40,413 bases of DNA from an uncultured Veillonella sp. (GTDB lineage Bacteria > Bacillota > Negativicutes > Veillonellales > Veillonellaceae). Made by a program: the position numbers and the translations under genes. Within the stretch, counting starts at the first letter, position 1, and the number at the start of each line of letters is the position of its first letter. Of this stretch, positions 15,583-22,389 are shown one piece after another. The stretch lies in NCBI GenBank assembly GCA_900556785.1, contig USQK01000005.1:1-40413 (forward strand), given 5' to 3'. Below the pieces are notes generated by a model. The model was not told where the DNA came from. It saw only the letters and a program-made list of their open reading frames with translations, and did not search any database.

Positions 15583-17037
15583 TTGATTTTAGATAAGATT
15601 ATAGAGGCTACCAAAATTCGGGTAGCCCAAGAAAAACAGGTGGAGTCTCCTGAGGCTGTGAAAACAGCGGCTTTAGCGTTACCATCTGATACAGGATTTC
15701 CTTTTGAAGCAGCCCTTCGTCAGCAAGACTTCAACTTTATTTGCGAAGTAAAGAAGGCATCTCCATCAAAAGGCATCATAGCAGAGCACTTCCCATATTT
15801 AGACATCGCCAAGGAATATGAAGTGGCTGGTGCTGCGGCTATCTCGGTTTTGACGGAGCCAGACTTCTTTAAAGGCGATAAAAAATATTTGCAAGAGATT
15901 GCAAGCACCGTAAAAATTCCCGTGCTTCGCAAGGACTTTATCATCGATGAATACCAAATCTACCAAGCGAAGGTTTGGGGCGCTAGTGCCATCTTATTAA
16001 TCTGTGCATGCCTCGATGTGCCAACATTAACAAAGTTCCGTGAGCTAGCTGATTCGCTTGGATTGTCCTCTTTGGTAGAGGCTCATGATGAGCACGAAGT
16101 ACAAATGGCCATCGATTGCGGTGCGCGTATTATCGGCGTTAACAACCGCAATTTGAAAGACTTTACAGTAGATGTACAAAACAGCGTGCGCTTGCGCAAT
16201 CTCGTTCAAGACGATGTGATCTTCGTATCTGAAAGCGGTCTTGAAACTCCAGAGGACATCCAAGTCTTGCGCGATAACAATATCGGAGTAGCTTTGATGG
16301 GGGAAACCTTCATGCGTTCTCCTAACAAGGTGGAGAAACTAGCATATCTCTATGGTCCAACCTACTACACACCAAAGGTTAAAATGTGCGGTATTTCAAA
16401 GGTAGAAACAATCCCTGCTGTAGTAGAGGCAAAACCAGACTATATGGGCCTTGTATTTGCACCAAGTAAACGACAAGTCACTGTAGACCAAGCTAAAACA
16501 TTAGTTGAAGAACTACATAAGCAATATACTAAAAGATATAACAATGGTGCTGAACAGTCTAATAATGATGAGATTAAAACTGTCGGCGTTTTTGTCAATG
16601 AAACGCTAGATAATCTCGTTAGCATTGCTACAGAAACCAATCTTGATGCGGTGCAATTGCACGGTGATGAAGATGAAGCTTTCATCCAATCCTTAAAAGA
16701 ACGTACTAATGTAGAGGTTTGGAAGGCTGTTCAAATCCGCAGTGCTGCAGATGCAGAGGCGTGGATTGATAGCAGTGCTGATATGCTCTTGTTTGATGCA
16801 TATCACAAAGACGAGCGGGGCGGTATGGGTGAAGTATTCGACTGGTCTTGCTTAGATGAGTTTGAACGACCGTTTATGCTCGCTGGTGGTATCGATAGCA
16901 CCAATGTGGCGCGTGCCATTCGTACGGTTCGACCGTACGGCATCGATATCAGTAGCGGCATTGAAACAGAAGGCGTGAAGGACGATGAGAAGATAAAAGC
17001 TTTCACTAACATTGTGAGAACAATAGCAATGCCATAG
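15583..17037 (+). CDS. trpCF: Fused indole-3-glycerol-phosphate synthase / phosphoribosylanthranilate isomerase
   Basis: This 484-residue protein is a TrpC-TrpF fusion. Residues 1 to about 258 are the TrpC barrel: FICEVKKASPSKG with the catalytic lysines, VLTEPDFFKGD, VLRKDFIIDEYQ, GVNNRNLKDF and VSESGLET. From residue 265 the TrpF barrel begins with KVKMCGISKVE (catalytic Cys), then GLVFAPSKRQV, AVQLHGDED, the phosphate and catalytic Asp region LLFDAYHKDERGG, and LAGGIDSTNV. The fusion performs two successive steps leading to indole-glycerol phosphate. The same order occurs in enteric bacteria. In TrpF the usual FxxxSPR-like segment reads FAPSKR. The start codon is TTG, with GAGGTG six bases upstream inside the end of trpD. 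Confidence 0.95.
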   Translation: MILDKIIEATKIRVAQEKQVESPEAVKTAALALPSDTGFPFEAALRQQDFNFICEVKKASPSKGIIAEHFPYLDIAKEYEVAGAAAISVLTEPDFFKGDKKYLQEIASTVKIPVLRKDFIIDEYQIYQAKVWGASAILLICACLDVPTLTKFRELADSLGLSSLVEAHDEHEVQMAIDCGARIIGVNNRNLKDFTVDVQNSVRLRNLVQDDVIFVSESGLETPEDIQVLRDNNIGVALMGETFMRSPNKVEKLAYLYGPTYYTPKVKMCGISKVETIPAVVEAKPDYMGLVFAPSKRQVTVDQAKTLVEELHKQYTKRYNNGAEQSNNDEIKTVGVFVNETLDNLVSIATETNLDAVQLHGDEDEAFIQSLKERTNVEVWKAVQIRSAADAEAWIDSSADMLLFDAYHKDERGGMGEVFDWSCLDEFERPFMLAGGIDSTNVARAIRTVRPYGIDISSGIETEGVKDDEKIKAFTNIVRTIAMP

Positions 17038-17079
17038 TATGGCGTGCTAGCAGGAATGGTATATAGAAAGGTAAGTTAT

Positions 17080-18273
17080 ATGAGTGAACAAAGACATGGC
17101 TATTTTGGCTCCTTTGGGGGTCAATTTATGCCAGAAACATTGATGAATGCAGTTATCGAATTGGAAGAGGCGTACAATAAGTACAAAGATGATCCTGATT
17201 TCGTACATGAACTTGAGGAGTTACATAAAAAATATACAGGTCGTCCATCCCTGTTATACTATGCGGACCGTATGACAAAGGACCTTGGGGGAGCCAAAAT
17301 TTATTTAAAACGTGAGGACTTAAACCATACTGGTTCTCACAAGTTGAATAACGTAATTGGCCAAATGTTATTGGCAAAACGGATGGGTAAAACACGCGTT
17401 ATTGCTGAAACCGGCGCAGGTCAACACGGCGTGGCAACGGCTACTATCGCTGCATTGATGGGCATGGAATGCGAAGTATACATGGGTGCAGAGGACTGTG
17501 AACGTCAGGCACTTAACGTATATCGTATGGAATTGCTAGGCGCTAAGGTGCATCCAGTAACAACAGGGACTAGTACATTGAAAGATGCGGTTTCCGAAGC
17601 GTTGCGCGAATGGACAAACCGCATGTCCGATACGCACTATGTATTGGGCTCCGTTATGGGTGCTCATCCATTCCCTATGATCGTTCGTGATTTCCAATCT
17701 ATTATCAGTCGTGAAGCGCGTGAACAAATCCTCGAAGCAGAAGGCAAATTGCCAACAGCTGTTATGGCTTGCGTAGGCGGTGGCTCCAATGCGATGGGCA
17801 TGTTCTATCACTTCATTCCAGATGAAGGGGTTCGTCTCATCGGTTGTGAAGCAGCAGGTCGCGGCATCGATACAGAGGAACATGCAGCAACAATCGCGAA
17901 GGGGTCTGTTGGTATTTTCCACGGTATGAAATCTTACTTCTGCCAAGATGAAGACGGTCAAATTGCTCCAGTATATTCTATCTCTGCAGGTCTCGATTAC
18001 CCTGGCATCGGTCCTGAACATGCGTACTTGCACGATAGCGGGCGTGCTGAATATGTGCCTGTTACAGATGACGAAGCAGTAGATGCCTTTGAATATTTAT
18101 CTCGCTTGGAAGGTATTATTCCTGCGATTGAAAGTGCTCATGCGGTGGCACATGCACGTAAAATTGCTCCTACTATGAGCAAGGATGACATCATTATTAT
18201 TTGTTTATCTGGTCGCGGTGACAAAGACGTAGCGGCTATGGCGAAATATAGAGGGGTGGATCTTCATGAGTAA
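17080..18273 (+). CDS. trpB: Tryptophan synthase beta chain
   Basis: The 397-residue PLP enzyme makes tryptophan from indole and serine. Lys88 in HTGSHKLNN forms the cofactor Schiff base. ETGAGQHGVATA binds the serine carboxylate, and GGGSNAMGMFY holds the PLP phosphate. GYFGSFGGQFMPE at the N-terminus and LSGRGDKD near the C-terminus complete the canonical TrpB1 pattern. I use the ATG at 17080, preceded by AAAGG at 17067-17071, since the protein then begins at the usual position. An ATG at 17056 is a possible alternative. The end overlaps trpA by 8 bp, so the two chains are translationally coupled. Confidence 0.97.
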   Translation: MSEQRHGYFGSFGGQFMPETLMNAVIELEEAYNKYKDDPDFVHELEELHKKYTGRPSLLYYADRMTKDLGGAKIYLKREDLNHTGSHKLNNVIGQMLLAKRMGKTRVIAETGAGQHGVATATIAALMGMECEVYMGAEDCERQALNVYRMELLGAKVHPVTTGTSTLKDAVSEALREWTNRMSDTHYVLGSVMGAHPFPMIVRDFQSIISREAREQILEAEGKLPTAVMACVGGGSNAMGMFYHFIPDEGVRLIGCEAAGRGIDTEEHAATIAKGSVGIFHGMKSYFCQDEDGQIAPVYSISAGLDYPGIGPEHAYLHDSGRAEYVPVTDDEAVDAFEYLSRLEGIIPAIESAHAVAHARKIAPTMSKDDIIIICLSGRGDKDVAAMAKYRGVDLHE

Positions 18274-19057
18274 AATTAAAGACGCTTTCACAAAGGGTAA
18301 GGCATTCATCCCATTCATCAGTGCTGGTGATCATGGCATCGAGAATACAGAACGTTATATTCGCGTCATGGTGAAAGCCGGCGCCGACATGGTAGAAATT
18401 GGTATTCCATTCTCCGATCCAACAGCGGAAGGCCCAGTAATTCAAGAGGCGAGTACACGTGCATTATCTACAGGCGTAAAAATTCACGATATCTTTGATA
18501 TGGTGCGTCGTTTGCGCAGTGGTGATGATGCAGTGACAGTACCACTCGTGTTCATGACCTACTTAAACCCTATCTATGTATTCGGCCGTGAAAAATTCTT
18601 TACCCTCTGCGAAGAGGTCGGTATCTCTGGTGTTATCGTGCCAGATATGCCCTTTGAAGAAAAAGGGGAACTCGGGAGTGTAGCTAATAAACACGGCGTT
18701 GAAGTGGTATCCTTGATCGCTCCCACATCTGAAAACCGCATCGAAATGATCGCAAAAGACGCAGAAGGTTTTGTGTACTGCGTGTCTTCCCTCGGTGTTA
18801 CAGGCATGCGTAGCGAAATCAAGACAGATATTAAATCCATCGTTGAGACGATTCGCAAATATACAGATATTCCTGTAGCCGTTGGTTTTGGTATTTCTGA
18901 ACCTGAACAAGCGGAAGCAATGGCTCGTGTATCTGATGGTGCTATCGTAGGCTCTGCTATCGTTAAAATCGTGGCAGAACATGGTGAACATGCAGACCAA
19001 GCATTATTTGACTACGTACAATCTATGAAACAAGCTGTACTAAAAGCTGACGCATAA
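18266..19057 (+). CDS. trpA: Tryptophan synthase alpha chain
   Basis: The 263-residue barrel enzyme cleaves indole-3-glycerol phosphate to indole and passes it through a tunnel to TrpB. MVEIGIPFSDPTAEGPVIQ carries the catalytic Glu and Asp of loop 2. VPDMPFEEKGEL is the second family block. GVTGMRSE forms the mobile loop 6 region, and VGFGISEPEQA the phosphate site. The ATG lies in the last codons of trpB behind GAGGGGTGG. It is the last gene of the operon and is followed 42 bp later by a strong terminator. Nothing is missing, so the organism can in principle make tryptophan from chorismate. Confidence 0.97.
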   Translation: MSKIKDAFTKGKAFIPFISAGDHGIENTERYIRVMVKAGADMVEIGIPFSDPTAEGPVIQEASTRALSTGVKIHDIFDMVRRLRSGDDAVTVPLVFMTYLNPIYVFGREKFFTLCEEVGISGVIVPDMPFEEKGELGSVANKHGVEVVSLIAPTSENRIEMIAKDAEGFVYCVSSLGVTGMRSEIKTDIKSIVETIRKYTDIPVAVGFGISEPEQAEAMARVSDGAIVGSAIVKIVAEHGEHADQALFDYVQSMKQAVLKADA

Positions 19058-19099
19058 TAACAGCTACCGCATAATAAAATAGATAATACAATACATACT

Positions 19100-19137
19100 A
19101 AAAAGGACGTTATACATGTGTATAGCGTCCTTTTTAG
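19100..19137 (+). terminator. Terminator of the trp operon
   Basis: AAAAAGGACG (19100-19109) pairs perfectly with CGTCCTTTTT (19126-19135), extended inside by TATAC/GTATA around the loop ATGT. It can also work for the minus-strand gene that ends at 19,196. Confidence 0.9.
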
Positions 19138-19195
19138 GTTAGTTAGTTTAGTTATGTGTTATATGACTGGATAACCAGTTATGAAAGGGGAATGA

Positions 19196-19486
19196 TTAGC
19201 CGTTTGTAGATTCGGAACGTTGATGTTGTTCACTGCGTTTTGCAGTGGCATTTTTGTCATGTTTTTCACGTTCAGAAATTTTGTGTTTTCTATGTTTCTT
19301 TTGATCTGCTTTGAACCATGGATGAGCACTGCTGTCTACTGTGCCATCATCGTTCTTTACCATGCGATGGTTTTCACCAATTTGGAAGTGGTAATCTTTA
19401 GCTTGCGCTACATTAGCACCAATGCCTACTGTTAAGAATGCTGCCAAGCTGGCCATAGCTACTACTTTAGTCAATTTAGCGTTCAT
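19196..19486 (-). CDS. Small secreted Lys/His-rich protein
   Basis: This 96-residue protein begins with a clear signal peptide: a basic start (MNAKLTKVV), a hydrophobic core and a cleavage site after AQA at residue 29. The mature part is about 67 residues. It has a short ordered segment (DYHFQIGENHRMV, then HPWFKADQ) and a strongly charged tail rich in Lys, His, Glu and Ser (about residues 60-96). The pattern resembles small periplasmic metal- or polyanion-binding proteins, but I recognise no family. The ATG at 19486 follows AGGAG. It stands alone between the trp operon and the DUF805 cluster. Confidence 0.7.
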   Translation of the reverse strand: MNAKLTKVVAMASLAAFLTVGIGANVAQAKDYHFQIGENHRMVKNDDGTVDSSAHPWFKADQKKHRKHKISEREKHDKNATAKRSEQHQRSESTNG

Positions 19487-19652
19487 AAGTATTATCTCCT
19501 ATACAAACTTAATTGTACGAATTTTAGTTGTAAAAAATATATTATTAGTATAGGTGAAATTGATGAAGAAAAAATGAAATGTAAGCCTTGGTAAAGCATA
19601 GTATAATAGTAATAGCTAAGTTTGTATAATATCTAAATATAGTAGGAGTTTT

Positions 19653-20576
19653 ATGAAACAGAGAGTATATGAAATCCTCTATCGTGAGCTAGTAGAAAAC
19701 TATGCAAATGGTAAAGGGCGAACAACGACAGCCGATTTTTGGCTTACCATAAGCGCTATGACCTTTGTATACGGTCTAGTTACATTCATAACAGGTCTTG
19801 CGACCTTCATTCCTTATGGATTTCTATATGCTATATCCTTAGGGGGCGGCGTATTGACTGCATTGACGGTATTATTAACATTGCCGACTATTATGCTAGT
19901 AGCAAGACGGTTGCGTGATTCTAATAATGATCCAACATTGATGATCCTTGTCTTCGTTCCTATTTTAGGATGGTTGGTTTTGCTCTACCTATTATGTAAG
20001 CGGTCGGCTCCAACACAAGAAGTAAACGTAACTAATGAACAGATATCTGCAGAACCAAGTATAAAGGAAAAGAAATCAATTTCGGGTGTCTTCATCGTGG
20101 CTATCCTTGTTTTAGGTTGGGTTACTAGCAGTGTAGGGACATCTATGATGGGGCATAATTATATGGTAGAAGAAACAGCCTTTGGGAACTTGGGGCAGGG
20201 GGCTTTTACCAAAAAAGCAAATCGTTTACTACGTAGTGATTCTGCTACAACAGAAGGTTATCTAGTTGTGAAAGAGTATTACCAAGCACTTGCGAATGGG
20301 GATTATCATAGTGCGTATCGAGAATTGAGTAGTCGTGAAATGGAACGATATGGCACCTTTGATCTTTGGCAACAGGCTAAGGCGAAGGAACAACGTTCTG
20401 CTGTAGAATCTATACAATTAGACTATGTATCTCAAGATATTGATGATGATGTAATTGTGGATTATATCGGATATAGAGTGGACTTTGTAGATAAAAGACC
20501 ATCTATGTTAGTACGTTTATATAATGTGGGTAACGGTTGGAAAATCGTGGGTTTTGAAGAGTTTGAGGAGGACTAG
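19653..20576 (+). CDS. DUF805-like membrane protein with an extracytoplasmic C-terminal domain
   Basis: The 307-residue protein starts with a DUF805-type membrane region of about 120 residues (several helices, the conserved turn TIMLVARRLRDSNND and the WLVLLYLLCK helix). A hydrophilic linker follows, then one more membrane helix (about 146-165). The last 110 residues look like an NTF2-like, DUF4878-type domain: VVKEYYQALANGDYHSAYREL, then a beta-rich end. In DUF805 proteins the first motif is normally GRASRSEYW. Here it has drifted to GRTTTADFW. It begins a cluster of three DUF805 genes, one base before the next start codon. Function is unknown. Confidence 0.75.
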   Translation: MKQRVYEILYRELVENYANGKGRTTTADFWLTISAMTFVYGLVTFITGLATFIPYGFLYAISLGGGVLTALTVLLTLPTIMLVARRLRDSNNDPTLMILVFVPILGWLVLLYLLCKRSAPTQEVNVTNEQISAEPSIKEKKSISGVFIVAILVLGWVTSSVGTSMMGHNYMVEETAFGNLGQGAFTKKANRLLRSDSATTEGYLVVKEYYQALANGDYHSAYRELSSREMERYGTFDLWQQAKAKEQRSAVESIQLDYVSQDIDDDVIVDYIGYRVDFVDKRPSMLVRLYNVGNGWKIVGFEEFEED

Positions 20577-20577
20577 T

Positions 20578-21147
20578 ATGGCATCTGTAAATGTATATGA
20601 TTTAAACTATACCGATGCCTTCGTGCTAGGCATCAAAAACTACGCCAATTTTAAAGGTCGTGCGAGCCGTAGTGAATACTGGCGATTCATGGCTGGAATG
20701 ATGATGGTTCAAGGAACACTAGGGGTTGTAGCCATTCTTTGTAAAGGTATTGGCCTTTATAACTTCGAGTCTATTATTGATACGATTACGTTGTTAGTCA
20801 CTTTATTTTTCGTGATTCCCAATATCGCCATCACAACGCGACGTATGCATGATATTGGCCGTAGCGGCTGGACCCAACTGATTTCCTTTATTCCCATTAT
20901 AGGCTTCTTTATATTCTTGAACTATGAATTGAAACGAGGCGATGAAGGAGAGAATGGTTACGGTGAAAGAACTGCTTATATACCTATTACTAGGAATATA
21001 AGTGAATCTACAGGGCTTGAAGCAACTCCATCTCGAAAACAAGACTGGGTTATGGGCATTACCATCTTTGTTCTTCAATCCATAGTCTTTGGTGATACTA
21101 TCGGTGATATATTATGGTATGGCATTAATGCCAATGGCTACATATAG
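20578..21147 (+). CDS. DUF805 family membrane protein
   Basis: The 189-residue protein is a classic DUF805 member. A short cytoplasmic start leads to NFKGRASRSEYWRFM, followed by helices, then the ITTRRMHDIGRSGWTQL motif and another helix pair. An additional C-terminal hydrophobic helix (about residues 155-175) lies after a short linker. DUF805 proteins are small inner-membrane proteins of unknown function. The ATG at 20578 follows GAGGAGGA and lies one base after the previous stop codon. The longer frame from 20524 overlaps that gene. It is almost certainly cotranslated with its neighbour. Confidence 0.85.
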   Translation: MASVNVYDLNYTDAFVLGIKNYANFKGRASRSEYWRFMAGMMMVQGTLGVVAILCKGIGLYNFESIIDTITLLVTLFFVIPNIAITTRRMHDIGRSGWTQLISFIPIIGFFIFLNYELKRGDEGENGYGERTAYIPITRNISESTGLEATPSRKQDWVMGITIFVLQSIVFGDTIGDILWYGINANGYI

Positions 21148-21197
21148 TATTAACCTGTATCAAATAGCATACTTATTATTTTATTTTATAAAAGTTT

Positions 21198-21225
21198 AAC
21201 AACTCCTTTATAGACAATATAACAC
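21198..21225 (+). promoter_or_regulatory. Candidate promoter for the zinc-ribbon DUF805 gene
   Basis: TTAACA (21198-21203) and TATAAC (21220-21225) are 16 bp apart. Further down an inverted pair TAGATATG/CATATCTA (21263-21270, 21283-21290) lies in the leader. The match is moderate. Confidence 0.45.
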
Positions 21226-21365
21226 TTTGTAGTAAAATGAAATCAAGATGAATTTAAAAATATAGATATGGTTACGTTACAACATATCTAAGTTACTATA
21301 TGTGTTAAGAACAACAGGACTTTATGAGCTTCACTGTTTCCTGCTGTGAATGGAAGGAGTTTAGT

Positions 21366-22001
21366 ATGAGACCTTGTCCCTATTGTGGACACGAGGTGTT
21401 AAAAAGTGAACGATACTGTCCAAACTGTGGACGTATTCGTAAAGCACCCATTTCGTTAGATAAATATAGTCTAGGCATGATTGAAAACTTTAAACAATGT
21501 TTTGTTTATAAATACGCTGACTTTGAAGGGCGTGCTAGCCGTAGCGAATATTGGAATTTCTTTTTGGTGTATCAATTGCTATTTGTGGCTATTCTATTCA
21601 CCTGTGCATTCTTGAGCTATATCAGTCCGCTCTCTAGTGTGGTTGGCGTTGGCTTCGGGCTAGTCATTCTTGTACTTATGTCCGTCGTTATGGTCATCCC
21701 TAGCGTAGCTGTTGCAGTACGACGCTTGCACGATCAAGGGCGCTCTGGTGGACTTGTCTTTGTGGGACTAGTTCCTGTCATTGGTACAATTATATTGTTA
21801 GTGTTAATGGCTCTTCCTGGTGAAAGCCATACAAACCGTTTTGGATTACCAACAGGGCATGTTATTCTTACAAAACAAATGGCTCATGAAATTGGTTTGA
21901 TTGATGCTACACCTACCACAGGCCTTACAGCAGGATTACTATGTGCAATCTTTGTGCTGTGGTTCCTGGTAGATCGATTGTTAACGACAAGTGTGATGTA
22001 A
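21366..22001 (+). CDS. DUF805 protein with an N-terminal zinc ribbon
   Basis: The 211-residue protein starts with a zinc ribbon, CPYCG and CPNCG (Cys4, Cys7, Cys18, Cys21). A DUF805 region follows: ADFEGRASRSEYWNFF, helices, VAVRRLHDQGRSGGLVF and a final pair of helices. A last hydrophobic segment (LLCAIFVLWFLVDRLL) closes it. The ribbon may sense metal or bind a partner in the cytoplasm, which is inference. It starts at the ATG at 21366 behind AAGGAG, about 220 bp after the second DUF805 gene, with its own candidate promoter. Terminator downstream at 22,025. Confidence 0.85.
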   Translation: MRPCPYCGHEVLKSERYCPNCGRIRKAPISLDKYSLGMIENFKQCFVYKYADFEGRASRSEYWNFFLVYQLLFVAILFTCAFLSYISPLSSVVGVGFGLVILVLMSVVMVIPSVAVAVRRLHDQGRSGGLVFVGLVPVIGTIILLVLMALPGESHTNRFGLPTGHVILTKQMAHEIGLIDATPTTGLTAGLLCAIFVLWFLVDRLLTTSVM

Positions 22002-22024
22002 AAAAATAAAATATATATACAAAT

Positions 22025-22058
22025 AACAGCTTCTTGCATGGTGAAAGAGGCTGTTTTA
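22025..22058 (+). terminator. Terminator after the DUF805 cluster
   Basis: AACAGCTTCTT (22025-22035) pairs with AAGAGGCTGTT (22045-22055) with one G-T pair, followed by TTTAG. The T tail is short. Confidence 0.7.
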
Positions 22059-22103
22059 GTTATTAAGACTTTAAAATCTTTGTAAAATTAGGTAATGAAA
22101 TAT

Positions 22104-22133
22104 TTGACAATCTACCCTCGAGAGCCCTATAAT
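22104..22133 (+). promoter_or_regulatory. ileS: Promoter of ileS
   Basis: TTGACA (22104-22109) and TATAAT (22128-22133) are both perfect, separated by 18 bp. The start of transcription is expected near 22140, giving a leader of about 250 nt with the T-box. Confidence 0.85.
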
Positions 22134-22139
22134 TATCTA

Positions 22140-22371
22140 TTATATGAATATTGCGTTGAAAAAGACGGCACGTCTCAGACGGATTTAGTAGAGACCAAAC
22201 TCATGGGCTGAAAGGTTTGGAAATCTAGAGATTTGCGGATCACTTTGGAGCAAGCGGCAATGCCGCCGGTGAACACCGTTATATGTTTAAGTGGCTTTCA
22301 CAAGTAACGAGAGTCAGTAGGGTGGTACCACGGATATTACGTCCGTCCCTTCGGGGGCGGGCGATTTTTTT
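22140..22371 (+). promoter_or_regulatory. T-box leader (tRNA-Ile sensing) of ileS
   Basis: The T-box core AGGGTGGTACCACGG is at about 22319-22333. Its antiterminator forms when AGGG and ACGGA pair with the TCCGT and CCCT of CGTCCGTCCCT downstream. This competes with the terminator at 22340-22371. Upstream are several stems, including CCAAAC/GTTTGG around GGGCTGAAAG and GCGGC/GCCGC. The specifier codon is likely ATC at 22239-22241, in the context GCGGATCACTTTGGAG, but I could not prove the Stem I fold. The gene behind it is ileS, which fits tRNA-Ile. Confidence 0.9.
22340..22371 (+). terminator. T-box-controlled terminator before ileS
   Basis: CGTCCGTCCC pairs with GGGGCGGGCG (wobble pairs allowed) around TTCG and is followed by a run of seven T. 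Confidence 0.9.
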
Positions 22372-22389
22372 ATGTAAAAGGAGCACAGC

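Noticed and set aside
15583..17037. Frameshift joining trpC and trpF
   Set aside because: The frame is continuous with complete motifs of both enzymes. A genuine fusion as known from other bacteria.
17536..18033. 165-residue antisense frame within trpB
   Set aside because: It is a shadow of the strongly conserved trpB frame, with no ribosome binding site and a Cys/His-rich, non-protein-like composition.
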